A DNA stretch of 5,430 bases from Chloroflexota bacterium (GTDB lineage Bacteria; Chloroflexota; Dehalococcoidia; UBA6926; JACQUM01): the NCBI GenBank assembly GCA_016210295.1, contig JACQUM010000024.1, positions 1-5,430 of the forward strand, given 5' to 3'. The translations under genes were made by a program, and so were the position numbers. The notes under the pieces are model-generated. The model was given only the letters and a program-made list of their open reading frames with translations, did not search any database and was not told where the DNA came from. This document shows, piece after piece, positions 1 through 4,608 of this stretch. Every line of letters starts with the position of its first letter. Within the stretch, counting starts at the first letter, position 1.

Positions 1-76
1 CGTGGATGTCCTGCTCCTCGTACAGGTCCCCCCTACCACACCGAGGGCAGCCCTTGAGCCAAAGCATAGCGTTCAT
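1..76 (-). CDS. Small CxxC zinc-ribbon-like protein, N-terminal part only
   Basis: Only the first 25 codons lie in the window; the gene continues past base 1. The translation begins MNAMLWLKGCPRCGRGDLYE and contains a CPRC knuckle at residues 10-13. That is typical of one half of a zinc ribbon, and the second Cys pair would lie outside. The start at 76 follows AAGGGAG on the minus strand (80-86) by 3 nt. An alternative ATG three codons later would put that site 12 nt away. The 190 bp between this gene and the cytochrome c gene hold no other convincing gene. It resembles short hypothetical CxxC proteins I associate with Chloroflexota genomes, from memory. Function is unknown; nucleic-acid or protein binding through the metal knuckle is a guess. 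Confidence 0.6.
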   Translation of the reverse strand, partial: MNAMLWLKGCPRCGRGDLYEEQDIH

Positions 77-267
77 CTTCTCCCTTAGCGTTCCCTCTGA
101 CAGCCCAGCCCGGGCCGGGCATCTCCCGCTACCGCACCGTGTTCAAGCTCTGTACCCTGGTCTGCTCTGTAGTCATCAGTGCCAGTCTGTACCATGAACT
201 GATATTCTCGCTGAACGGTTAGCTATTGACCTAATCGGAGAACAACGACAGCCGTACCGTCCGTCCA

Positions 268-693
268 TCACCGTAGCGTCTTGATGTATTCGACAATGGA
301 TTGAATCTCGGCGTCGGACAGCCGATCTCGGAAGTTCTGCGGCATGATGCCCGCCCCGAAGCCTTCAACGACTTTCGCATTAGGGTTCAGGATGGACTCG
401 CGGAGATAGGCTTCGTCTGCCAGGACCGCTGAGCCATCGGTCAGTGGCTGTTCCGAGCCAAAAAGTCCCTTCCACGTCGGTCCGACGCTTGAGTTTCCGT
501 CAGGCCTGTGGCACGCGGCGCATCCTATCTGCCGGGCCAACTGTGCTCCCAGTTCCGGACTTACCGTTACAGGCGTCCGTGTTGGGACAGCCGTATTAGT
601 AAGCGTTGGCGTTGGCGTGGGGGTGGAGCTCGTACACGCCGCGAGAAGAGCGATGAGAGCAAGAGGAACGGCGATCAGGTCATAACGCTTCAT
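268..693 (-). CDS. Lipid-anchored monoheme cytochrome c
   Basis: This 141-residue protein is probably a periplasm-facing electron carrier tethered to the membrane. Residues 1-20 form a lipoprotein signal with a hydrophobic core and lipobox LAAC (Cys20). A Thr/Pro-rich linker follows (about 21-42), then a class I cytochrome c domain. The heme-binding CAACH is at 58-62 (His62 proximal), and Met117 in GIMPQ is the likely distal ligand. The stretch GPTWKGLFG (71-79) and the spacing to the Met resemble the C-terminal cytochrome c domain of caa3-type oxidase subunit II, but no CuA domain or oxidase gene is present, so it is a free-standing carrier. The start is supported by AGGAGG at 699-704, 5 nt upstream. 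The gene lies 115 bp downstream of the lipoprotein gene and is probably co-transcribed with it, although a long inverted repeat sits between them. The redox partner is unknown. Confidence 0.9.
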   Translation of the reverse strand: MKRYDLIAVPLALIALLAACTSSTPTPTPTLTNTAVPTRTPVTVSPELGAQLARQIGCAACHRPDGNSSVGPTWKGLFGSEQPLTDGSAVLADEAYLRESILNPNAKVVEGFGAGIMPQNFRDRLSDAEIQSIVEYIKTLR

Positions 694-724
694 GCCAACC
701 TCCTAGACAACCATCAAGGAACCC

Positions 725-777
725 AGCAGGGCGGCGCTCGAAAAGCCGTATTGTCCCACCGTGCACGCCGCCCTGCT
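725..777 (-). repeat. 12-bp perfect inverted repeat between lipoprotein and cytochrome c genes
   Basis: AGCAGGGCGGCG at 725-736 is exactly complementary to CGCCGCCCTGCT at 766-777, with a 29-nt loop. In the minus-strand transcript this GC-only stem would lie after the lipoprotein stop codon and 31 nt before the cytochrome c start. No U-run follows on either strand, so it is not a standard intrinsic terminator. An RNA-processing or stabilising stem, or partial attenuation between the two genes, is more plausible. Confidence 0.55.
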
Positions 778-808
778 CCTCATGGTCAGATGGAGCTATG
801 GGGTTTGT

Positions 809-1393
809 CTAAGAGCAGCTCGGAGCCGCCGTGGGCATGAAGTTGTAGTCAATCCCCTGGCTCACCGGACCCCACGGCGCCTGGAAGTCTCGAACGGCCG
901 TGTGGACGAACCAGGCGCCCGCGGTGCCTGGGGCCCCGCCGTGGACGTCGTTCATCATGTCGTGGAAGTGGGTGAAGCCGGGACCAAACTGGGCCTCAAC
1001 CCGTGCCTGATCGTCCTTGCAGAAGACGCCAGGAACCCCGAAGGCCACCCAGTTCAGATTCTTTGCCTGCTTGAGGTCCATATTGTCAAAGTGCAGGCCA
1101 ATCACCGCACCGGTGGGAAGCATGAACACCCGGTGGTCACTCATGTTGGGCATCATTGCGGGATCTACAGGCACCACCAGGGACGTGAGCTGCGCCCAGT
1201 ATTTGCTGTCCTGCTCCAGTCCCCCCACTTGCCCCCGCAGCTGCGATACCTGGGATTGGAGGTTGGCTATCTCACTATCCTTGGCGTCCACCTCCTCCTG
1301 AGAGATACCGCTGCTACAGGCCCCCAAGGCAAGAAGGCCGATGACCACCATCACCCCCAAACCATATATCCGGCCGTTTCCCCAACGTCTCAT
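809..1393 (-). CDS. Predicted lipoprotein with coiled coil and His-rich C-terminal domain, unknown family
   Basis: I do not recognise this 194-residue protein. It starts with MRRWGNGR, a hydrophobic stretch (about 11-25) and a lipobox LGAC (Cys26), so it is a predicted lipoprotein. Residues about 33-66 (SQEEVDAKDSEIANLQSQVS and onward) have the heptad pattern of a short coiled coil. The remaining 125 residues form a globular domain rich in His, Met and aromatic residues: HFDNM (101-105), FTHFHDMM (140-147), DVHGG (149-153) and WFVH (161-164), with Cys125 and Cys193 possibly forming a disulfide. The clustered His and Met residues would suit metal or heme binding, but this is only inference. 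The start at 1393 was chosen over one at 1429 because AAGGAGG (1402-1408) sits 8 nt upstream, while 1429 has no ribosome binding site. The next gene downstream is the cytochrome c, suggesting an extracytoplasmic redox or sensing role. Confidence 0.8.
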   Translation of the reverse strand: MRRWGNGRIYGLGVMVVIGLLALGACSSGISQEEVDAKDSEIANLQSQVSQLRGQVGGLEQDSKYWAQLTSLVVPVDPAMMPNMSDHRVFMLPTGAVIGLHFDNMDLKQAKNLNWVAFGVPGVFCKDDQARVEAQFGPGFTHFHDMMNDVHGGAPGTAGAWFVHTAVRDFQAPWGPVSQGIDYNFMPTAAPSCS

Positions 1394-1401
1394 AGCGCTG
1401 T

Positions 1402-1408
1402 CCTCCTT
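1402..1408 (-). promoter_or_regulatory. Ribosome binding site that fixes the lipoprotein start
   Basis: AAGGAGG on the minus strand lies 8 nt before the ATG at 1393. It lies inside the longer open frame that could start at 1429, so it argues that the 12 extra N-terminal residues are not translated. Confidence 0.75.
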
Positions 1409-1516
1409 GAGAATATGCTGTCTTTTCATCCGGCAGGGCCTTCGCGGACCGACTAGGCGCCCCTTCTCTGGGTATCGGGGCTTGCCGTCGGAAACGCCTT
1501 CCAGGTTGCGGTGTTC

Positions 1517-1531
1517 TTACTTGTGGGTCAT
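1517..1531 (-). other. Possible four-codon leader ORF (M-T-H-K-stop)
   Basis: A minus-strand ATG at 1531 reads ATG ACC CAC AAG TAA. It sits 41 nt after the repeated promoter block (1572-1606), almost the same place the thioredoxin ATG occupies after its own copy (39 nt). The 21 nt ending in each ATG match at 17 positions. It may be a minimal leader ORF or the remnant of a gene that once followed this promoter. Translation is not proven. Confidence 0.25.
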
Positions 1532-1571
1532 GGTGTTCCACCCCTCTCAAGAGTCTTGGGTTCCCTCGGCC

Positions 1572-1616
1572 CCATGCTAGAGGGCGATGAGGCAAAATAA
1601 TGTCGGCTCGCCGGCG
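1572..1616 (-). promoter_or_regulatory. Second copy of the promoter block with degraded Crp-type operator
   Basis: Bases 1572-1606 match 2916-2950 at 30 of 35 positions. On the minus strand the block contains a -10-like TAGCAT (revcomp of 1574-1579). A degraded operator, TGTCG-N6-CGGCG at 1601-1616, is centred about 41-42 bp upstream of the expected start site near 1567. This would drive a transcript with a roughly 170-nt leader into the lipoprotein and cytochrome c genes. There is no good -35, as expected for an activator-dependent promoter. The repeat is directly visible; promoter function is inferred. Confidence 0.55.
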
Positions 1617-1627
1617 CCTCTTGGGGC

Positions 1628-1649
1628 GGGCGCCCCCGGCTGGGCGCCC
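1628..1649 (-). terminator. GC-rich hairpin after the desulforedoxin-like gene, possible terminator
   Basis: GGGCGCC (1628-1634) pairs with GGCGCCC (1643-1649) around an 8-nt loop. It lies 82 bp past the stop codon of the desulforedoxin-like gene and just before the second promoter block, a sensible place to end the upstream minus-strand unit. No U-tract follows, so this is weak. The 1430-1731 stretch otherwise holds only the promoter block, the tiny leader ORF and GC-rich sequence; I see no further gene there. Confidence 0.3.
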
Positions 1650-1731
1650 ATCGTACCCCTCTGCCTTCATGTCGCTGGGCAGGGCGGCAGTTGTGCTGCA
1701 AGGCTGCCCTGCGTCCAACGGCGTCCCTCTG

Positions 1732-1881
1732 CTACTTCCTGGCGAGTCCCTTCATGGGCTGGCCGCAGCAGATGGGCGCCTGCGCCTGCTGCCCTGCCTG
1801 CACCTCCACCTCTTGTACTGTCCCGCACCCAGCGCACTGGTAGGTAATCTTCTGTGTTGCCTGTGTTGCCTGTGTCGCCAT
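1732..1881 (-). CDS. Desulforedoxin-like small metal-ribbon protein (49 aa)
   Basis: This short gene encodes a 49-residue protein. After a low-complexity N-terminus (three ATQ repeats, residues 2-10), it carries YQCAGCG (14-20) and PICCGQPM (36-43). The pattern CxxC, then an 18-residue gap, then CCGQPM is the signature of desulforedoxin and of the N-terminal domain of desulfoferrodoxin. In those proteins the four cysteines (here 16, 19, 38 and 39) bind a single iron in an FeS4 centre. No superoxide-reductase domain follows, so by itself it would be an electron carrier or metal-binding adaptor; zinc instead of iron is possible. The ribosome binding site AAGGAGGAGG (1887-1896) is among the strongest in the window. 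The gene follows the membrane protein by 125 bp and probably belongs to the thioredoxin transcript. Its cytoplasmic location is inferred from the lack of a signal peptide. Confidence 0.85.
   Translation of the reverse strand: MATQATQATQKITYQCAGCGTVQEVEVQAGQQAQAPICCGQPMKGLARK
1852..1878 (-). repeat. Three tandem 9-bp units in the start of the desulforedoxin-like gene
   Basis: Three in-frame 9-bp units (minus strand GCGACACAG, then GCAACACAG twice) encode the Ala-Thr-Gln triplets at residues 2-10. Being in frame, slippage here would lengthen or shorten the N-terminal tail by three residues without breaking the gene. Confidence 0.7.
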
Positions 1882-2006
1882 AGTTCCTCCTCCTTCTCGT
1901 CTTGCTTGTGTATCCCTTCAACTAAGGCTCGGCCTGGAACCTCACGGATCAGCCAGTGATGACTCCCGCCACGGCAGCCTTGCAGCATCACAACCCGCGC
2001 CGCCAA

Positions 2007-2483
2007 CTATGCGGCGTACACCCCTCCCGCCACCGCTCCATAGACAACGTGCACGCCTATGATGGCCATCGGCCCCATCCAACCCAGCTTGAGCCCCCAA
2101 TAGCCTGGCGCCGGGACCTGATCCGAGTCCGACGCTGGCGCTGTAGCCATGCGAGGGTGAACCACCGGCATCATGCCGAAGGCCACTCCGGCCATCAGGG
2201 CATGGACCACCCCAAAGAGGGCGCTCCAACCCGCAACAGCCGTCCTGATTCCGAACGCTTGGAAGAGGGCAGCATACACGATGAAGAACACGACGCCCAT
2301 CATCAGGTGCATCATCAACCCCAGCGCCCACGCTCCAGCGCCCTTGGGCAGGACCATGGTGCCCAGAGTCATGGGCATGTCCATCTTGAGCCCCATCATC
2401 CTGGCGCCCATGGACATCGCTGCCGTCATGGCAATGGCGCCTGCAAGGCCGCCCGCCACCGCCCGTGCAAAATCAAACTCCAT
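2007..2483 (-). CDS. Small Met/His-rich four-helix membrane protein, unknown function
   Basis: This 158-residue integral membrane protein has four hydrophobic segments at about 10-31, 52-76, 83-107 and 134-156. Helix 1 has small-residue packing (GGLAGAIAM). Methionine is very frequent: GARMMGLKMDMPM (26-38), GLMMHLMM (55-62) and FGMMPVVHP (102-110). His59, His94, His109 and His145 lie in or near the helices. The style resembles DUF6789-type hypothetical membrane proteins, from memory and not confirmed. The Met and His content would suit metal (for example copper) handling or heme contact, but high Met is also common in short membrane proteins. The start is supported by AAAGGAG at 2490-2496, 6 nt upstream. 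It follows thioredoxin by 61 bp on the same strand and is probably in its operon. Confidence 0.8.
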   Translation of the reverse strand: MEFDFARAVAGGLAGAIAMTAAMSMGARMMGLKMDMPMTLGTMVLPKGAGAWALGLMMHLMMGVVFFIVYAALFQAFGIRTAVAGWSALFGVVHALMAGVAFGMMPVVHPRMATAPASDSDQVPAPGYWGLKLGWMGPMAIIGVHVVYGAVAGGVYAA

Positions 2484-2544
2484 CTCGGTCTCCTTTCACT
2501 CCAGGGCGTACCGCCCCCACAGCGCCCACGCCCCTGCAAGCCTC

Positions 2545-2877
2545 CTAGGCCGCTATCGAAGCCAGTGTGGCGTCTAAGTGCTTCTTGATCTCCCGTTTCG
2601 GCGCTGCTCCCACAACGATGTCAACAATCTCCCCACCCTTGAACAGCAGAAGGGTTGGGATGCCCTGGATCCCGTATTTGGCGGTGGTTGCCGGGTTCTC
2701 GTCCACGTTCAGCTTGATAAACTCGACCTTGCCCCGATACTCCTGCGCCAGCTCCTCCACCACGGGGGCCAGCACTTGGCACGGGCCGCACCAGGCCGCC
2801 CAGAAGTCCACCACTACGGGGGTCGTAGCCTTCAACACGTCAGCCTCAAAGCTCTTGTCTGTCGTTTCACGGCTCAT
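2545..2877 (-). CDS. trxA: Thioredoxin
   Basis: This is a full-length classical thioredoxin of 110 residues, near the family's usual 105-110. It is a cytoplasmic disulfide reductase with no signal peptide. The active site WCGPC is at 29-33 (Cys30 nucleophile, Cys33 resolving), preceded by VVVDFWA (21-27). The buried Asp24, the cis-proline Pro74 in GIPT (72-75) and the glycine pair in FKGGE (79-83) are all present. The start is supported by AAGGAG at 2887-2892. It is transcribed divergently from the Crp-family regulator, and a perfect palindromic operator lies 68 bp upstream of its start codon, so its expression is probably controlled by that regulator. It heads the probable unit thioredoxin, membrane protein, desulforedoxin-like protein. 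A thioredoxin reductase gene is not in the window. A chromosome may carry several thioredoxins, so the symbol is a family name. Confidence 0.95.
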   Translation of the reverse strand: MSRETTDKSFEADVLKATTPVVVDFWAAWCGPCQVLAPVVEELAQEYRGKVEFIKLNVDENPATTAKYGIQGIPTLLLFKGGEIVDIVVGAAPKREIKKHLDATLASIAA

Positions 2878-2910
2878 GGTCTTCTACTCCTTTCAGCGGT
2901 AGTGGGTCCT

Positions 2911-2950
2911 GAGTACCATCCTAAAGGGCGATAAGGTAGAATAATGTCGG
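2911..2950 (-). promoter_or_regulatory. Predicted activator-dependent thioredoxin promoter (first copy of repeated block)
   Basis: The minus-strand -10-like hexamer TAGGAT (revcomp of 2918-2923) predicts transcription start near 2911, 34 nt before the thioredoxin ATG. At 17-bp spacing the -35 position reads CATTAT, a poor match. The palindrome at 2945-2960 is centred at about -41.5, where class II Crp/Fnr activators bind. Bases 2916-2950 are repeated at 1572-1606. The repeat is seen directly; the promoter assignment is inferred. Confidence 0.5.
2937..2942 (+). promoter_or_regulatory. Possible -10 element for the Crp-family gene
   Basis: TAGAAT on the plus strand lies 43 nt before the ribosome binding site-backed start at 2986. 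It is preceded by AGG, and the same nine bases AGGTAGAAT occur before the DedA gene. No clear -35 is visible. The operator at 2945-2960 would then overlap the start site, suggesting autorepression. Confidence 0.35.
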
Positions 2951-2960
2951 GCAGGCGACA
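2945..2960. promoter_or_regulatory. Perfect palindromic Crp-type operator TGTCG-N6-CGACA
   Basis: TGTCG (2945-2949), a 6-bp spacer GGCAGG and CGACA (2956-2960) form a 16-bp site with exact two-fold symmetry in the arms. It has the same arm and spacer lengths as the E. coli CRP consensus TGTGA-N6-TCACA, with the last two arm bases changed. It lies between the divergent thioredoxin and Crp-family genes, in the 5' leader of the latter. The likely ligand is the regulator encoded next to it. Confidence 0.65.
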
Positions 2961-2970
2961 AAACATCGGC

Positions 2971-2977
2971 AAGGAGG
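2971..2977 (+). promoter_or_regulatory. Ribosome binding site that fixes the Crp-family start
   Basis: AAGGAGG lies 8 nt before the ATG at 2986. The longer in-frame start at 2944 has no such site and overlaps the operator, so 2986 is preferred. Confidence 0.8.
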
Positions 2978-2985
2978 TGGGTGCT

Positions 2986-3729
2986 ATGCCTAAGGTGTTT
3001 CCCTGGGGTCCCGGCAAACGACGAGCAAACGAAACGAGGACTACCGTGCCTGCCGTTGACTACCTGCAGCAGGTGGACATCTTTCGCAGCCTTCCCCAGG
3101 AGGAGCTTGATCTGCTCTTCCGTGGCATGATGGTGCGGGAGTGCAACCCTGGGACCGTCTTCTTCACTCCTGAGGACGCCACTGAGGAGCTCTTTATCCT
3201 GAAGCAAGGCCAGGTGCAGCTCTACCGCCTCACCTCAAGCGGCAAGCGCCTGGTGACAAAGCGGATCAGCCCCGGCACCGTGTTCGGAGAGATGGGCGTC
3301 CTGGGGCAGTCCATGCAAGGCTGCTTCGCCGAGGCGACAGAGGATAGCCTGGTGTGTGTCGCCAGGCGCGAGGACATTCTGAAGCTCTTCGAGGAGCGCC
3401 CTGAGGTCGCCCTTCGCCTGTTCGAGGCGGTAGGTAAGCGTCTCAAAGCCCTGGAGGACCGCCTCGAGCAGCTTGCATTCAGCCCCGTGAAGGCGAGGTT
3501 GGCGACCTTCCTCCTCGGGAACCTGGACCCTCAGACCGGGGCGGTCTCCGGCTTCACTCACGAAGAGATAGGAGACACCATCGGGACCATCCGGCAGACG
3601 GTGACGGAGACGCTGAACGAGATGCAGCGGCAGGGGCTGGTAAAGGTGGGCCACAAACGGATAGAGGTCCTCCAGCGCAAGGCTATCGAAGACCTGGCCG
3701 CCGAAGGTGGGCTGGTGTTGCCCGGGTGA
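2986..3729 (+). CDS. Crp/Fnr-family transcriptional regulator
   Basis: This 247-residue cytoplasmic DNA-binding regulator has a cyclic-nucleotide-type beta barrel (about 30-125), a long dimerisation helix (about 128-164) and a C-terminal winged helix (about 166-232). The sensor's phosphate-cassette region FGEMGVLG is at 100-107, but the Arg-Ser pair that contacts cAMP in E. coli CRP is replaced by Gly112-Cys113, so cAMP binding is unlikely. There is no Fnr-type N-terminal Cys cluster; the Cys residues are at 53, 113 and 124. The recognition helix TIRQTVTETLNEM (201-213) aligns with CRP SRETVGRILKM: Arg180 is kept (Arg203), Glu181 becomes Gln204 and Arg185 becomes Glu208, suggesting altered DNA specificity. 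Residues 1-25 form a basic extension ahead of the domain. It is divergent from thioredoxin and next to a matching palindrome, so it is probably autoregulated. The signal is unknown; redox, NO or heme are candidates. Confidence 0.93.
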   Translation: MPKVFPWGPGKRRANETRTTVPAVDYLQQVDIFRSLPQEELDLLFRGMMVRECNPGTVFFTPEDATEELFILKQGQVQLYRLTSSGKRLVTKRISPGTVFGEMGVLGQSMQGCFAEATEDSLVCVARREDILKLFEERPEVALRLFEAVGKRLKALEDRLEQLAFSPVKARLATFLLGNLDPQTGAVSGFTHEEIGDTIGTIRQTVTETLNEMQRQGLVKVGHKRIEVLQRKAIEDLAAEGGLVLPG

Positions 3730-3784
3730 ACGCCTCCAAACGTGGTCGCAACCCACGCCCCGCCCCTGCAAATCCCAGTTCAGG

Positions 3785-3790
3785 TAGAAT
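3785..3790 (+). promoter_or_regulatory. Possible -10 element for the DedA gene
   Basis: TAGAAT in the context AGGTAGAAT lies 58 bp upstream of the DedA start, in the 118-bp gap after the regulator gene. No convincing -35 is seen. The same nine bases occur before the Crp-family gene, so it may reflect a shared promoter style. Confidence 0.3.
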
Positions 3791-3847
3791 GAGCTCTCAC
3801 ACAGCCAGGGCGGGACGGCCGCCAACCCCCAGGGATGGTTGAGCGGG

Positions 3848-4504
3848 ATGCACCAGGTTGAAACCCTCCTGTTAGACTTCGTTCAAGGCGTCTACAACGC
3901 CGTCGGCTGGCCGGGCGTCGTCCTGATGATGGCCATCGAAAGCGCCTGCATCCCCCTGCCCAGCGAGCTAATCATGCCCCTGGCAGGCTGGTTCCTCATC
4001 TCAGACAGGGGCCTAGGGGCGGAGTGGGTCTTCCTCCTGGCCCTTCTGGGGGCCTTGGGGAACCTGCTGGGGTCGCTGGCGGCCTACTATGCAGGCGCCA
4101 TCGGCGGGCGTCCCTTCCTCGAGCGCTACGGCAAGTACCTCCTCGTCTCGAGGCACGACCTCGACTTCGCCGACCGGTGGTTTCGCCGGCACGGCGAGGC
4201 CACCGCCTTCGTGTCAAGGCTGCTGCCGGTCGTGCGCACCTTCATCAGCCTGCCGGCGGGCATCGCGCGGATGAACGTGGTCAAGTTCTCCATCTTCACC
4301 TTCCTGGGAGCCTACCCCTTCAGCCTCGCCCTGGCCTACGGCGGCTATCTCCTGGGCGAGAAGTGGGAGCGGGTCCGTGACCTGGTGCGGCCCTTTGAAC
4401 TCCCCATCATCGCGGTCATCGTGGCCTTTGCAGTGTGGTACGTCTGGCGGCACTACAAGCGAGCCTGGCGGCCGGACCAGGCCCCCACGGAGACCGGCGA
4501 GTAG
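3848..4504 (+). CDS. DedA-family (SNARE-associated/VTT domain) membrane protein
   Basis: This 218-residue inner-membrane protein belongs to the DedA family, whose members are implicated in moving undecaprenyl phosphate or phospholipids across the membrane and in membrane-potential homeostasis. Family hallmarks are ESACIPLPSE (31-40, acidic Glu31 and Glu40), GNLLGSLAAYYAG (71-83), GRPFLERYGKYLL (87-99) and FVSRLLPVVRTFISLPAG (121-138, with Arg124 and Arg130). These acidic and arginine positions broadly correspond to residues essential in E. coli YqjA/YghB. Hydrophobic segments lie at about 22-50, 62-85, 119-139 (probably re-entrant), 145-169 and 185-201, with a charged tail. The start is uncertain: ATG at 3848 has a poor ribosome binding site, and an in-frame TTG at 3839 would add three residues; AGGGA at 3831 could serve either. 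It follows the regulator by 118 bp and probably has its own promoter. No functional link to the redox genes is evident. Confidence 0.92.
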   Translation: MHQVETLLLDFVQGVYNAVGWPGVVLMMAIESACIPLPSELIMPLAGWFLISDRGLGAEWVFLLALLGALGNLLGSLAAYYAGAIGGRPFLERYGKYLLVSRHDLDFADRWFRRHGEATAFVSRLLPVVRTFISLPAGIARMNVVKFSIFTFLGAYPFSLALAYGGYLLGEKWERVRDLVRPFELPIIAVIVAFAVWYVWRHYKRAWRPDQAPTETGE

Positions 4505-4536
4505 AGCGACGGAGCAGTTCCAGGAGTACCATGATG

Positions 4537-4556
4537 CCGCAGCCTGAAGGCTGCGG
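4537..4556. repeat. Short perfect hairpin after the DedA gene
   Basis: CCGCAGCC (4537-4544) pairs with GGCTGCGG (4549-4556) around the tetraloop TGAA, 33 bp past the DedA stop codon. It could end the DedA transcript, but no T-run follows, so a dispersed palindromic repeat is equally likely. Confidence 0.5.
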
Positions 4557-4568
4557 TCCACAAATACC

Positions 4569-4603
4569 CCCTCTCCCTTGAGGGAGAGGGTTGGGTGAGG
4601 GTG
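4569..4603. repeat. REP-like palindromic repeat upstream of the NurA gene
   Basis: A 10-bp perfect stem, CCCTCTCCCT (4569-4578) and AGGGAGAGGG (4581-4590), with a 2-nt loop, is followed by TTGGGTGAGGGTG. This sequence type is familiar as a dispersed intergenic repeat in many GC-rich bacteria (recalled, not searched). Its final GAGGGTG ends 5 nt before the ATG at 4609, so the repeat itself seems to supply the ribosome binding site. Confidence 0.6.
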
Positions 4604-4608
4604 ATCAC

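Larger units (their letters stand above)
1694..1987. repeat. 15-bp perfect inverted repeat flanking the desulforedoxin-like gene
   Basis: TGCTGCAAGGCTGCC occurs on the plus strand at 1694-1708 and on the minus strand at 1987-1973, on either side of the 49-codon gene. Two of the next three positions inward also match. No transposase or clear target duplication is visible. It may be the scar of a mobile cassette, a long-range RNA pairing, or coincidence. Confidence 0.4.

Noticed and set aside
6..197. Plus-strand ORF of 63 codons at the left edge
   Set aside because: It is Ser/Pro-rich without a domain pattern and lies antisense to a better-supported CxxC protein with a ribosome binding site.
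77..267. Intergenic stretch before the small CxxC gene, checked for a third promoter block or operator
   Set aside because: Neither the 35-bp block nor a TGTCG-N6-CGACA site was found there, and no clear -35/-10 pair could be assigned.
1314..1718. Minus-strand ORF of 134 codons
   Set aside because: It is Arg/Pro-rich, overlaps the lipoprotein N-terminus in another frame, runs through the promoter block and lacks a ribosome binding site.
1956..2588. Plus-strand ORF of 210 codons
   Set aside because: It is His/Pro/Arg-rich low-complexity translation of the strand opposite the membrane protein; that gene has a good ribosome binding site and clear transmembrane segments.
2944..2985. Longer N-terminus for the Crp-family regulator starting at 2944
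   Set aside because: There is no ribosome binding site, it overlaps the operator, and a strong AAGGAGG precedes the ATG at 2986.
3741..3757. Hairpin after the Crp-family gene as a terminator
   Set aside because: Only a 5-bp stem (CGTGG/CCACG) with no T-run.
3235..3825. Minus-strand ORF of 196 codons
   Set aside because: It lies antisense to most of the Crp-family gene, which has complete recognisable domains; this frame shows no motif.
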